Origin: Mesorhizobium sp. WSM4904
Lineage (GTDB): Bacteria; Pseudomonadota; Alphaproteobacteria; Rhizobiales; Rhizobiaceae
Assembly (NCBI RefSeq): GCF_029674545.1
Contig: NZ_CP121354.1
Span: forward strand, 992,001 to 1,056,000
DNA length: 64,000 nt
Reading direction: 5' to 3'
This document shows, one piece after another, positions 36,899 to 46,331 of the stretch. Position 1 is the stretch's first letter. Every line of letters begins with the position of its first letter. The notes below the pieces were generated by a model. That model worked only from the letters and a program-made list of their open reading frames with translations. It did no database searches and was not told the DNA's origin. Made by a program: the position numbers and the translations under genes.

Positions 36899-38245
36899 AT
36901 GAATATACCTTCTACCTTGAAGACGACGGGACGCGCGGCCGCTTCGCTCGCTCTCGTAGCGCTGAGCACCGCCGCCGCCTTCGCGCAGGAGGCCGCTCCA
37001 GCGGCAGCGCCGGCCGCACCCGCCGCGCCGACCCCGGTGCTTGATACCGGCAACACCGCCTGGATGCTGACCTCGACGGCGCTGGTGCTGATGATGACCA
37101 TTCCCGGCCTGGCGCTGTTCTACGGCGGCATGGTGCGCAAGAAGAACGTGCTCGCCACCATCATGCAGAGCTTCGCCATCACCTGCCTGGTGACAGTGCT
37201 GTGGTTCATGTTCGGCTATTCGCTCGCCTTCTCCGACGGCGGCGGCACGAACGCCTACATCGGCGGCTTCTCGAAATTCTTCCACCACGGCATCACCACC
37301 GCGACGCTGTGGCTGCCGGGCGTGGCGAACATCCCTGAACTCGTCTTCTCGATGTTCCAGCTGACCTTCGCCATCATCACGCCGGCGCTGATCGCCGGCG
37401 CCTTCGCCGAGCGCATGAAGTTCTCGGCGCTGCTGATCTTCATGGGCCTGTGGCTGGTCTTCGTCTATGCGCCGATCGCACACTGGGTGTGGGGCGGCGG
37501 CTTCCTCGGCTCGGCCGGCGTTCTCGACTTCGCCGGCGGCACGGTCGTCCACATCAACGCCGGTGTCGCGGGCCTGGTCTGCGCGCTCGTCCTCGGCAAG
37601 CGCGAGGGCTACGGCACCACCAACATGGCGCCGCATAACCTCGTCTATTCGGTGATCGGCGCCTCGCTGCTGTGGGTCGGCTGGTTCGGCTTCAACGCGG
37701 GTTCCGAGCTCGCCGCCGACGGCCTCGCGGGTGCGGCGATGATGAACACGCAGGTCGCCACCGCCGCCGCGGCGCTGGCCTGGATGTTCGCCGAATGGAT
37801 CATCGCCAAGAAGCCCTCGGTGCTCGGCATCATCTCGGGCGCCGTTGCCGGCCTGGTCGCGGTGACGCCGGCTTCCGGCTTCGTCAACCCGACCGGCGCC
37901 TTCATCGTCGGCATCGTCGCCGGCGTCGTCTGCTACATCTCGGCCGTCAAGGTGAAGCACATGTTCGGCTATGACGACTCGCTCGACGCCTTCGGCGTGC
38001 ACGGCGTCGGCGGCGTCATCGGTGCGCTGCTCACCGGCGCGCTCGCCGATCCGGAGATCAACGCGCTCGGCAAGGGCGCGTCGGTCGGCACGCAGATCTA
38101 CGGCATCGTCTTCACCATCCTGTGGACGGCGATCGCCACCTTCGTGATCCTCTTCATCGTCAAGGCGCTGGTCGGCCTGCGCCCGAGCGCTCAGGAAGAG
38201 GTCGAAGGCCTCGACGTCACCCAGCACGGCGAGGTGGTGCCGTAA
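36899..38245 (+). CDS. amtB: Ammonium transporter
   Basis: Inner-membrane ammonium channel, 448 residues. A signal peptide (TAAAFA-QEA) and an Ala/Pro-rich linker precede about 11 membrane segments. Family motifs: TSTALVLMMTIPGLALFYGGMVRKKNVL, HWVWGGGFLG with the pore histidine region, DFAGGTVVHINAGVAGLVCAL, and DAFGVHGVGGVIGALLTG with the second pore histidine. GGAGAG lies before ATG 36899. Cotranscribed with glnK. Confidence 0.96.
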   Translation: MNIPSTLKTTGRAAASLALVALSTAAAFAQEAAPAAAPAAPAAPTPVLDTGNTAWMLTSTALVLMMTIPGLALFYGGMVRKKNVLATIMQSFAITCLVTVLWFMFGYSLAFSDGGGTNAYIGGFSKFFHHGITTATLWLPGVANIPELVFSMFQLTFAIITPALIAGAFAERMKFSALLIFMGLWLVFVYAPIAHWVWGGGFLGSAGVLDFAGGTVVHINAGVAGLVCALVLGKREGYGTTNMAPHNLVYSVIGASLLWVGWFGFNAGSELAADGLAGAAMMNTQVATAAAALAWMFAEWIIAKKPSVLGIISGAVAGLVAVTPASGFVNPTGAFIVGIVAGVVCYISAVKVKHMFGYDDSLDAFGVHGVGGVIGALLTGALADPEINALGKGASVGTQIYGIVFTILWTAIATFVILFIVKALVGLRPSAQEEVEGLDVTQHGEVVP

Positions 38246-38267
38246 GGCCGGCTCAGCCTATCTCCTT

Positions 38268-38307
38268 GTCGGCGCAATTCCGGACTTTTCCCGGAATTGC
38301 CCCAGGG
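38268..38307. repeat. Truncated family E repeat
   Basis: GGCGCAATTCCGGAC-TTTTC-CCGGAATTGCC, the GCAATTCC palindrome without the first half of the element. Lies after amtB. Confidence 0.7.
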
Positions 38308-38420
38308 GCCGGCGGATCCTCCTCCCGCCGGCCCCGGATTACCCAAAGCCGCTAAGCGGTTTGCGTGGATTTTACTCCCAAGATCCCGTCGTGACGCTCT
38401 CGAAAGGGGCTCACGCCTTG

Positions 38421-38452
38421 AGGCCCGGAACGACCTTCCGGGCCTCTTTTTT
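38421..38452 (+). terminator. Intrinsic terminator after amtB
   Basis: AGGCCCGGAA-CGACC-TTCCGGGCCTCTTTTTT: a 10-bp GC-rich stem and six T, 176 bp after the amtB stop. Confidence 0.9.
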
Positions 38453-38587
38453 GTCGGCGGATGAGCACGCGGCGTTTCGATCACATTCACTTGATCGCGC
38501 ACGCGTGAAACACCGGTCTTTCCGGTTCCGTACTGGGACTGCGACCGCCTCGTGGCGTCCGCCAAATAACAGGGAAGGAACCAACCG

Positions 38588-38863
38588 ATGAACTTCAAGA
38601 ATATCTTCCTGGGAGCAATGGCTCTGTCGATGGTCAGCGGCGTTGCACTCGCCGGTGCTCTCGACGAGCCTGACAATATGGCTCCGTTCTTCACCGATTC
38701 CAGCATGAAGACCATGAAGTCCGAGGCCGATTTCAAGGCGGCCTGGGCCTCGACGGCGAAGGACAAGCAGGACGCGATGATGAAGGAGTGCCAGGATGCG
38801 GCGATGAGCAAGCCTCATGCCGAATTCTGCGCCAGCCTGATGATGTACGCCGGTCACAAGTGA
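38588..38863 (+). CDS. Small secreted protein, Met/Lys-rich
   Basis: 91 residues with a signal peptide (KNIFLGAMALSMVSGVALA-GAL). The mature 68 residues are rich in Met, Lys and Ala (FFTDSSMKTMKSEADFKAAW, KDKQDAMMKECQDAAM) with two cysteines (MKECQDAAMSKPHAEFCASL) and are probably helical. Found as an unnamed protein in Rhizobiales; role unknown. AAGGAA precedes the ATG, and the hairpin at 38919-38945 ends the unit. Confidence 0.75.
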   Translation: MNFKNIFLGAMALSMVSGVALAGALDEPDNMAPFFTDSSMKTMKSEADFKAAWASTAKDKQDAMMKECQDAAMSKPHAEFCASLMMYAGHK

Positions 38864-38918
38864 TCGCAGAAGGTCGGGCCCCGAACGGGCCTGATCGTTT
38901 TGTCTTTTGAAAAGAAGG

Positions 38919-38945
38919 ATGGCGGGCGCGACGGCCCGCCATTTC
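38919..38945 (+). terminator. Intrinsic terminator
   Basis: ATGGCGGGC-GCGACG-GCCCGCCAT followed by TTCC. A strong stem with a poor T run, 56 bp after the small secreted protein gene. Confidence 0.75.
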
Positions 38946-38978
38946 CTCTCCGAGGTGCATCTCGGTGAAAGGCCATGG

Positions 38979-38995
38979 TTAATGCGGCCTTAACC
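38979..38995 (+). promoter_or_regulatory. CtrA-type box upstream of ftsK
   Basis: TTAATGCGGCCTTAACC matches TTAA-N7-TTAAC fully. It is 80 bp before the ftsK start. CtrA controls cell-division genes in alphaproteobacteria, so timing of ftsK by CtrA is a reasonable inference. Confidence 0.65.
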
Positions 38996-39074
38996 TTCCC
39001 ACAGATAGTCTGGCAGCCGAATCTGCCGGGGTACGCCATGCGCCCGGGCCAGGCAACGACTTACGGGGAAGAGC

Positions 39075-41711
39075 ATGCGTTCAGGCGCTTCAGCACCGCT
39101 CGCGCTGACCGATACCGGGCACGGCATCCACGCATTCGCGAGGCGGCTGGTCGGCGCCGGCCTGTTCGTGTTCACCGCCTTCGGCGTCGCCAGCCTCGCC
39201 ACCTGGAACGTCGCCGATCCGAGCTTCTCGCACGCCACTAACAATATCGTCACCAACGCCATGGGCTATACAGGCGCGGTTTTCTCCGACCTCGCCATGC
39301 AGTTCTTCGGCCTTGCCGCCGTCGCCGGCCTGGTGCCGGCGGTGATCTGGGGTTTCCTGCTCTTCTCCGCGCGCGGCGTCGACAGCTTGGCGAAGCGCGG
39401 ACTGGCCTGGTTCGGCTTCGCGCTGCTTGCGGCCGCGATCGCCGGCTGCGTCACGCCGCCCAACACCTGGCCGCTGCCGACCGGCCTCGGCGGCGTGTTC
39501 GGCGACATGGTGCTGAAGATCCCTGGCATAGCCGTCGGCGGCTATCCGAAGGGATTTTTCGCCAGCATCATCGCAGTTGTGCTTGCCGCGCCGGCCTTGT
39601 GGCTGTTTGCCTATGGCTCGGCGCTGATTGCGCGCAAGAACGGCTTTGCCGTCATGGAGCGTGCCGCCGAGCCTGACCCGCGCGAGCAGGACGAGCTGCT
39701 GTTCGACGAAGATGAGGACGAAGGCGACGAAGGCATTCTGGCGCTCGGCGCCGTCACCCATTGGTGGTTGTCGTTCCGCGCCTTCCTGCACCGCCGCGCC
39801 GCGCGCCGCAGGCAGGAGCGCGACGAGTTCGAGCCTCCGATGGAGCCGCGGGCGAGCGCCTGGCGGCGCGCCGCCGAACGGGTCGAATCGGCCGAGTTCG
39901 CCGAGTCCAGGATGAGCCCCGGCGGCCGCGCCCGCGTCGAGCCGGAATTTTTCGCCGCCATGGTCAACGACCGCAGCGCCTCGGTCGATCCGGTCGATGA
40001 CGATGACTTCGCAGACGAAGAGGACGAAGACATCGATTTCGACGACGAGCAGCCTGTGCCGCGCCGCGCCAATGTGCGCAACTTCCGCTCGGACGCGGCG
40101 ACCCGCGTCGAGGCCCCGGGACCCCGCCCGGCCCCGGGATCGCGCGCCCAGCGCGAGGCGCAGACCTCGCTGATCGGCTCGGACAAATTCGAGATGCCGT
40201 CGCTGCATTTCCTGTCCGAGCCGAAGAACGTCGCGCGTGACCCGAGCCTGTCGAAAGACGCGCTGGAGCAGAACGCGCGGCTTCTGGAAGGCGTGCTCGA
40301 GGACTTCGGCGTCAAGGGCGAGATCATCCATGTCCGCCCGGGTCCGGTCGTAACGCTCTATGAGCTCGAGCCCGCGCCCGGCATCAAGTCCTCGCGCGTC
40401 ATCGGCCTCTCCGACGACATCGCCCGCTCGATGAGTGCGATCGCCTGCCGCGTCGCCGTCGTGCCCGGCCGCAACGCCATCGGCATCGAATTGCCGAACG
40501 CCAAGCGCGAGACGGTGTATCTACGGGAAATCATGGCGAGCCGCGACTTCGAGACAACCAAGGCGAAGCTGGCGCTGGCGCTCGGCAAGACCATCAACGG
40601 CGAGGCGGTCATCGTCGACATCGCCAAGATGCCGCACGTGCTGGTCGCCGGCACCACCGGCTCGGGCAAGTCGGTCGCCATCAACACCATGATCCTGTCA
40701 CTGCTCTACCGGCTGACGCCGCAGGAGTGCCGGCTGATCATGATCGACCCGAAGATGCTCGAACTCTCGGTCTATGACGGCATCCCGCATCTTTTGACCC
40801 CGGTCGTCACCGATCCGAAGAAGGCGGTGGTGGCGCTGAAATGGACCGTGCGCGAGATGGAAGACCGCTACCGCAAGATGTCCAAGGTCGGCGTGCGCAA
40901 CATCGACGGCTTCAACGCCCGCGTCAGCCAAGCCGAGAAGAAGGGCGAAAAAATCTCGCGCACCGTGCAGACCGGCTTCGACCGCCAGACCGGCGAGGCG
41001 ATCTACGAGACCGAGGATCTCGATCTCGAGCCGATGCCCTATATCGTGGTCATCATCGACGAGATGGCCGACCTGATGATGGTGGCCGGCAAGGACATCG
41101 AAGGGGCGGTGCAGCGCCTGGCGCAGATGGCGCGCGCCGCCGGCATCCATGTCATCATGGCGACGCAGCGCCCGTCGGTCGACGTCATCACCGGCACGAT
41201 CAAAGCCAATTTCCCGACCCGCATTTCCTTCCAGGTGACGTCGAAGATCGACAGCCGCACGATCCTTGGCGAGCAGGGCGCCGAGCAGCTGCTCGGCATG
41301 GGCGACATGCTCTACATGGCCGGCGGCGGCCGCATCCAGCGCGTGCACGGCCCCTTCGTGTCGGACGACGAGGTCGAGAGGATCGTCGGCCATCTCAAGC
41401 TGCAGGGCGTGCCGGAATATCTCGACGCCATCACCGAGGACGATGACGAAGACGACGAGGACGGCTCCTCGAGCAGGGGCGGTTCCGGCGGCGGCAATTT
41501 CGAGGATTCCGACGACCCCTACGACCAGGCGGTGGCCGTGGTGCTGCGCGACGGCAAGGCCTCGACCAGCTATATCCAGCGCCGGCTCGGCATCGGCTAC
41601 AACCGCGCCGCATCGATCATCGAGAAGATGGAGAAGGAAGGCATCGTCGGCCCGGCCAACCATGCCGGCAAACGCGAAATCCTGGTGCCGACGGAAGACG
41701 ACAAATTCTAG
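39075..41711 (+). CDS. ftsK: DNA translocase FtsK
   Basis: Divisome DNA pump that segregates chromosome termini and activates XerCD. 878 residues: four N-terminal membrane segments (about 25-200), an acidic linker ([30 protein letters not shown]), then the motor domain with Walker [12 protein letters not shown] and Walker B-like [14 protein letters not shown]. The C-terminal gamma winged helix ([30 protein letters not shown]) reads KOPS sequences. GGGGAAGAG precedes ATG 39075. Confidence 0.97.
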   Translation: MRSGASAPLALTDTGHGIHAFARRLVGAGLFVFTAFGVASLATWNVADPSFSHATNNIVTNAMGYTGAVFSDLAMQFFGLAAVAGLVPAVIWGFLLFSARGVDSLAKRGLAWFGFALLAAAIAGCVTPPNTWPLPTGLGGVFGDMVLKIPGIAVGGYPKGFFASIIAVVLAAPALWLFAYGSALIARKNGFAVMERAAEPDPREQDELLFDEDEDEGDEGILALGAVTHWWLSFRAFLHRRAARRRQERDEFEPPMEPRASAWRRAAERVESAEFAESRMSPGGRARVEPEFFAAMVNDRSASVDPVDDDDFADEEDEDIDFDDEQPVPRRANVRNFRSDAATRVEAPGPRPAPGSRAQREAQTSLIGSDKFEMPSLHFLSEPKNVARDPSLSKDALEQNARLLEGVLEDFGVKGEIIHVRPGPVVTLYELEPAPGIKSSRVIGLSDDIARSMSAIACRVAVVPGRNAIGIELPNAKRETVYLREIMASRDFETTKAKLALALGKTINGEAVIVDIAKMPHVLVAGTTGSGKSVAINTMILSLLYRLTPQECRLIMIDPKMLELSVYDGIPHLLTPVVTDPKKAVVALKWTVREMEDRYRKMSKVGVRNIDGFNARVSQAEKKGEKISRTVQTGFDRQTGEAIYETEDLDLEPMPYIVVIIDEMADLMMVAGKDIEGAVQRLAQMARAAGIHVIMATQRPSVDVITGTIKANFPTRISFQVTSKIDSRTILGEQGAEQLLGMGDMLYMAGGGRIQRVHGPFVSDDEVERIVGHLKLQGVPEYLDAITEDDDEDDEDGSSSRGGSGGGNFEDSDDPYDQAVAVVLRDGKASTSYIQRRLGIGYNRAASIIEKMEKEGIVGPANHAGKREILVPTEDDKF

Positions 41712-41849
41712 CCGGCGGTGTCCGCCGGCGCCGGCCGGCTTTGAACCTTCCGGCGTGTTCATGCGACCAAGCGCCGTGCGACTCGCCAAACTTAGGCCCA
41801 ACTGGGGGTCCAGATACAGCCACGACACGAATCACAGGAAGCGACCGGC

Positions 41850-42518
41850 ATGAAGACCCAGACAGATTTCGCCCCGACCCGCCGGCAGGTGCTCGGCCTT
41901 GGCCTGGTGCTCGCGGGCGCGGCAGCCATCAACGTCGTGCCGGGCTTCCAGCTTCTGGCCCGGGCGCAGGCCGCGATTCCACCGGCGGCGCAAAAGATCG
42001 CCGACCATTTCTCCTCGGTCAAATCGATGAGCGGCGAATTCGTGCAGTTCGGGCCGAAGGGCGAGCAGACCGGCGGCAAGTTCTTCCTCGAACGCCCGGG
42101 CAAGATCCGCTTCAACTATGACGGATCGTCGAATTTCCGGGTGATCTCGGACGGCAAGTCGGTGGTGATCCTCAACAAGAAGCTGAACACCTCCGACCTT
42201 TATCCGCTGTCGAAGACGCCGCTCAAATTGCTGCTCGACGACCGGATCGATCTCTCCGGCGGGCGCGTGAAGGCGGTCAAGGAAGAGGACGACCTCACCA
42301 CCATCCAGCTCTCGGACAAGTCGGTGTTCGGCAATGCCCGGATCACCATGATGTTCGATCCGAAGAGCTACGAGCTGCGCCAGTGGACGATCACCGACGC
42401 GCAGGGCAAGGACACGACGGTGATGATCTTCAACGTCAAGGAAGGCGTCTCCATCCCGCCAGACACTTTCGCCATCGATTACACGGCGAACAGAGAGCTG
42501 AATACGAAGACGCGGTAG
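41850..42518 (+). CDS. lolA: Outer-membrane lipoprotein carrier protein LolA
   Basis: Periplasmic chaperone taking lipoproteins from LolCDE to the outer membrane. 222 residues. The N-terminal region has a twin-arginine-like motif (TRRQVLGLGLVLAG) and a cleavage site ARAQA-AIP. The mature part begins with AAQKIADHFSSVKSMSGEFVQFGPKGEQTGGKFFLERPGK-type LolA sequence (VKSMSGEFVQ and GKIRFNYDG visible). It follows ftsK as in enterobacteria, with 138 bp between. Confidence 0.93.
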   Translation: MKTQTDFAPTRRQVLGLGLVLAGAAAINVVPGFQLLARAQAAIPPAAQKIADHFSSVKSMSGEFVQFGPKGEQTGGKFFLERPGKIRFNYDGSSNFRVISDGKSVVILNKKLNTSDLYPLSKTPLKLLLDDRIDLSGGRVKAVKEEDDLTTIQLSDKSVFGNARITMMFDPKSYELRQWTITDAQGKDTTVMIFNVKEGVSIPPDTFAIDYTANRELNTKTR

Positions 42519-42549
42519 ATTCAGCTGTTGCGAAGGTTCCCCGGCGTCG

Positions 42550-42676
42550 GCGCTGCCCCTCATCCGCCTGCCGGCACCTTCTCCCCGTAACGACGGGGAG
42601 AAGGGACAAGCTCAAGCGCTGGCGTCCCCCTCTCCCCGTTCTTCACGGGGAGAGGGTAAGGGTGAGGGGCAGCGCC
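42550..42676. repeat. Family C hairpin repeat, copy 2
   Basis: GCGCTGCCCCTCATCCGCCTGCC ... CTCCCCGTAACGACGGGGAG and the inverted CTCCCCGTTCTTCACGGGGAG ... GTGAGGGGCAGCGCC. Lies between lolA and xthA. Confidence 0.88.
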
Positions 42677-42756
42677 GACGCCGACGATCGTCGCCCGGCT
42701 TGTGTTTGCGGCGCGCGGCTGGCAGAGATCGGCAATCTTTTGCCGGACGTCACCGC

Positions 42757-43563
42757 ATGCCCTTCACCATCGCCACCTGGAACATCAATTCGGTTCGCCT
42801 GCGCATGCCGATCGTCGAGCGGCTGCTCGAGGAGCACGCGCCGGACGTGCTCTGCCTGCAGGAAACCAAGGTTCCGGACGAGCTCTTTCCCGAAAAGGCC
42901 TTCCGCAAGGCGGGCTACGAGCACATCCTCTTCCATGGCCAGAAGGGCTATCACGGCGTGGCGACCGTGGCGCGCCGGCCGATCGAGCTGGTCGAGAAGC
43001 GCCGCTTCTGCGAGATCGACGACAGCCGGCACCTTTCGGTCAAAGTGCAGGCCGGCGGCAGGTCGATCCTGCTGCATAATTTCTACGTTCCGGCCGGCGG
43101 CGACGAGCCCGATCCGGAGATCAACCGGAAATTCCGCCACAAGCTCGATTTTATCTATGAGATGAACGGCGTGCCGGCGAGCCAGGATGAGGCGTCCGCC
43201 TCGATCCTGGTCGGCGATCTCAACATCGCGCCGCAGGAGCATGACGTCTGGTCGCACAAGCAATTGCTCAACGTCGTCAGCCACACGCCGGTCGAGACGG
43301 AAAGCTTCGAGGCGATGCGGCAAGCCGGCGGCTGGGTCGACCTGATGCGGCTCGACGTGCCCGCCGAGCGGAAGCTCTATACTTGGTGGAGCTATCGCGC
43401 GAAGGATTGGGAGGCTTCGGACCGCGGCCGCCGGCTCGACCATGTCTGGTCGTCGGCCAATCTGGTGCCGAGCTTCGCCGGCTACGAGATCCTCAAGGCG
43501 GCGCGCGGCTGGGAGAAGCCGTCGGATCATGTGCCGGTGATTGCGCGGTTCGATCTGGAGTAG
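42757..43563 (+). CDS. xthA: Exodeoxyribonuclease III
   Basis: AP endonuclease and 3'-5' exonuclease of base-excision repair. 268 residues: IATWNINSVRLRMP at the N-terminus, LCLQETKVPDELFP with the metal-binding Glu, YHGVATVARRP, LVGDLNIAPQEHDVW with Asp-Asn, and the C-terminal SDHVPVIARF with the catalytic His. ATG 42757 fits the family start; the frame extending to 42700 is rejected. Confidence 0.96.
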   Translation: MPFTIATWNINSVRLRMPIVERLLEEHAPDVLCLQETKVPDELFPEKAFRKAGYEHILFHGQKGYHGVATVARRPIELVEKRRFCEIDDSRHLSVKVQAGGRSILLHNFYVPAGGDEPDPEINRKFRHKLDFIYEMNGVPASQDEASASILVGDLNIAPQEHDVWSHKQLLNVVSHTPVETESFEAMRQAGGWVDLMRLDVPAERKLYTWWSYRAKDWEASDRGRRLDHVWSSANLVPSFAGYEILKAARGWEKPSDHVPVIARFDLE

Positions 43564-43601
43564 GGTTCGACGACGGCGGTTAACGCGCGCAAACCTTGCG
43601 T

Positions 43602-43826
43602 TCGTCATCCTAGGGCGGAGCGTCGCGAAGCGGCGCGCAGACCCTAGGATCCATGCCGTTACCTGTGCCAAAGGATGCAACGACGCAGGACTGAGGAGAA
43701 AGCCCGGGGCGGGTCGGTTGGGTCAGGAACCCTCATTTCTGCAACGCGGCGAAGCGTCGACGTCACGGCATGGATTCTAGGGTCTGCGTGCGTCGCTTCG
43801 CTCCTTGCTCCGCCCTAGAATGACGA
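43602..43826. repeat. Family A intergenic repeat, copy 7, with internal insertion
   Basis: TCGTCATCCTAGGGCGGAGC, GACCCTAGGATCCATGCCGTTACC, GGATGCAACG, then about 45 extra bp (GACTGAGGAGAAAGCCCGGG...GGTCAGGAACC) absent from other copies, then TTTCTGCAACGCGG, GTCACGGCATGGATTC and GAATGACGACC. Confidence 0.85.
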
Positions 43827-43851
43827 CCCTCATCGAGCCGCCCCTTGTGCT

Positions 43852-44307
43852 TCACCCCATGAACCGCGGCGCGAGCTCCTCGATGCGGGCGATCATCTGC
43901 TGGAATTCTTCCAGGATGCGGTCGTGCAACTGCGCCGCCAGCTCGGGATATTCCTCCAGGATGCGGCGGAACATCCTGCGGCTCAAGCGGATCACTTCCG
44001 AATCGACAGCGGCGGAGGCGCTGGTCAGCCGGTTGGTGTCGGCGATCAGCGCCAGTTCGCTCAGCATGGCGCCAGGACCTGCCGTGCCGATCGGGACGCG
44101 CTCGCCGCCTTGTTCACGATAGAGCACGATGCGCCCGCTGACCACGACATATGCCGAGTCAGCCACGTCATCTTCGCGGTAGAGCTTATGGTCGGCCTGC
44201 AGGAAGGTGTTCTCCGCGCCGAAGGCGAGCAGGCGCAACTGTTCCTGCGTAAAGCCCTGAAAGAGCTTCACGGCGGACAGGATGCGGATGTCGTCATCCA
44301 GCGCCAT
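43852..44307 (-). CDS. Stand-alone cyclic-nucleotide-binding domain protein
   Basis: A 151-residue single Crp-like sensor domain without a DNA-binding helix-turn-helix: ILSAVKLFQGFTQEQLRLLAF, YVVVSGRIVLYREQGGERV, and the phosphate-binding cassette GPGAMLSELALIADTNRLTSASA. The Glu and Arg of the cassette are in place, so cyclic-nucleotide binding is plausible. It lies downstream (same strand) of a response regulator with a 196-bp gap; it may act as a partner protein. Confidence 0.88.
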   Translation of the reverse strand: MALDDDIRILSAVKLFQGFTQEQLRLLAFGAENTFLQADHKLYREDDVADSAYVVVSGRIVLYREQGGERVPIGTAGPGAMLSELALIADTNRLTSASAAVDSEVIRLSRRMFRRILEEYPELAAQLHDRILEEFQQMIARIEELAPRFMG

Positions 44308-44503
44308 CCTAGCTGTGTCCCCGAGCGGTCAGTCCAGTCCCTCCTTTGGAGCGCCGCGTCCTCCCGGACGCACAAGCGAATGCTCCAACCTTCCAATCGC
44401 GCATCGTGCGATGCGTCCAGCGAGCCGATCCATCACCCTCCAGCACCAGGATCGTACCCGAAGCAGTCCCGCCCGACCGCTCTCTTTCTAGAACATGAAA
44501 TGT

Positions 44504-45187
44504 TTAAGGAACCAGCTTGTAGCCGCCGCTTTCTGTCACAAGAATTTCGGCATTGGAAGGATCGCGCTCAATCTTCTGGCGTAGCCGGTAGACATGGGTC
44601 TCCAGCGTGTGCGTGGTGACGCCGGAATTGTAGCCCCACACCTCTTCCAGGAGCACGTCGCGTGTCACCACTTTCTGGTCGGCCCGGTAGAGATATTTGA
44701 TGATCGAGGCCTCCTTTTCGGTCAGCCGCACCTTGGCGCCGCGCGGATCGATCAGAAGCTTCTGGCTGGGCTTGAACGTGTAGGGACCGACCGAGAAGGT
44801 GGCGTCCTCGCTCTGCTCGTGCTGGCGCAATTGCGCACGAATGCGCGCCAGGAGCACGGCGAAGCGGAAGGGCTTGGTCACATAGTCGTTGGCGCCGGCC
44901 TCGAGGCCCAGGATCGTGTCGGAATCGGTGTCGTGGCCGGTCAGCATGATGATCGGCGCCTTGTAGCCGCCCTTGCGCAGGATCTTCACCGCTTCGCGGC
45001 CGTCCATGTCGGGCAGGCCGACATCCATGATGAGCAGATCGACGAGACCGCCGCGCGCCGCGGCGACGCCTTTCGCGGCGGTGGATTCCTGCTGGACGTC
45101 GAATTCTTCGTAAAGCGCCAGTTGCTCGACGAGCGTGGCTCGCAGGTCGTCGTCGTCGTCAACGATCAGAATGGTGCGTGATGTCAT
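44504..45187 (-). CDS. OmpR-family response regulator
   Basis: 227 residues. The receiver domain ILIVDDDDDLRATL has the phospho-acceptor Asp in LLIMDVGLPDMDG and a switch Thr in IIMLTGHD, with conserved Lys in DYVTKPFRFAVL. The winged-helix effector reads VRLTEKEASIIKYLY ... EEVWGYNSGVTTHTLETHVYRLRQKI. No histidine kinase gene is adjacent, so its partner is elsewhere. It resembles the CenR-like regulators of Rhizobiales, but that assignment needs alignment. Confidence 0.9.
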   Translation of the reverse strand: MTSRTILIVDDDDDLRATLVEQLALYEEFDVQQESTAAKGVAAARGGLVDLLIMDVGLPDMDGREAVKILRKGGYKAPIIMLTGHDTDSDTILGLEAGANDYVTKPFRFAVLLARIRAQLRQHEQSEDATFSVGPYTFKPSQKLLIDPRGAKVRLTEKEASIIKYLYRADQKVVTRDVLLEEVWGYNSGVTTHTLETHVYRLRQKIERDPSNAEILVTESGGYKLVP

Positions 45188-45220
45188 GGATCAATCCGTT
45201 GTTTTAAAAAGAATATTCAG

Positions 45221-45912
<692 letters not shown>

Positions 45913-45922
45913 CTATCCTTCC

Positions 45923-46201
45923 CTACTGCCCATTGCCTAATCGGCTATATCGTCTTGGACGCTGCCAGCCGGAATCCAGCAGCCCAATCCGGCCAAACTC
46001 CCGGTCCATCGCCTTGGTGACGTCCCGGCGCTTGGCGCCGATGTCGCGCAGCTGGCTGTCCGAGAGGTCTTCGACGGACTCATGCGGAATCCGGGCGGCG
46101 ATCCGCGCCTGACGCAGCCAGTCGATCGCGGTGCGCAGCCAAAGCGTGATGCCGGAGCGGGATTTCGGGGCGGTGTGGGGCTTCAGGACGATCTCGGTCA
46201 T
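45923..46201 (-). CDS. DUF1127 family protein
   Basis: A 92-residue basic protein with the DUF1127-type signature VEDLSDSQLRDIGAKRRDV and DREFGRIG near the C-terminus. Small DUF1127 proteins in rhizobia have been linked to RNA turnover and phosphate or stress metabolism; here the role is unknown. The 3' end overlaps the inverted heptamer segment. It is divergent from the LysR regulator, and they share the palindrome at 46223-46243. Confidence 0.85.
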   Translation of the reverse strand: MTEIVLKPHTAPKSRSGITLWLRTAIDWLRQARIAARIPHESVEDLSDSQLRDIGAKRRDVTKAMDREFGRIGLLDSGWQRPRRYSRLGNGQ

Positions 46202-46222
46202 GGCTCTATCCGTGTTCTCCGG

Positions 46223-46243
46223 ACATCAAATCCGGTTTGATGT
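46223..46243. promoter_or_regulatory. Perfect palindrome between DUF1127 gene and LysR gene
   Basis: ACATCAAA-TCCGG-TTTGATGT: 8-bp perfect arms, 5-bp spacer. It lies 21 bp before the DUF1127 start and 88 bp before the LysR start, where a LysR-type regulator controlling its divergent neighbour would bind. Confidence 0.65.
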
Positions 46244-46331
46244 TGTTTCGATGGGGCCATCTTGCCGGATTGAAAAATAAACGGGAAACGAGTAGTTCTT
46301 GTCTCATCATCAAGTTTTATTTGGAGATCGG

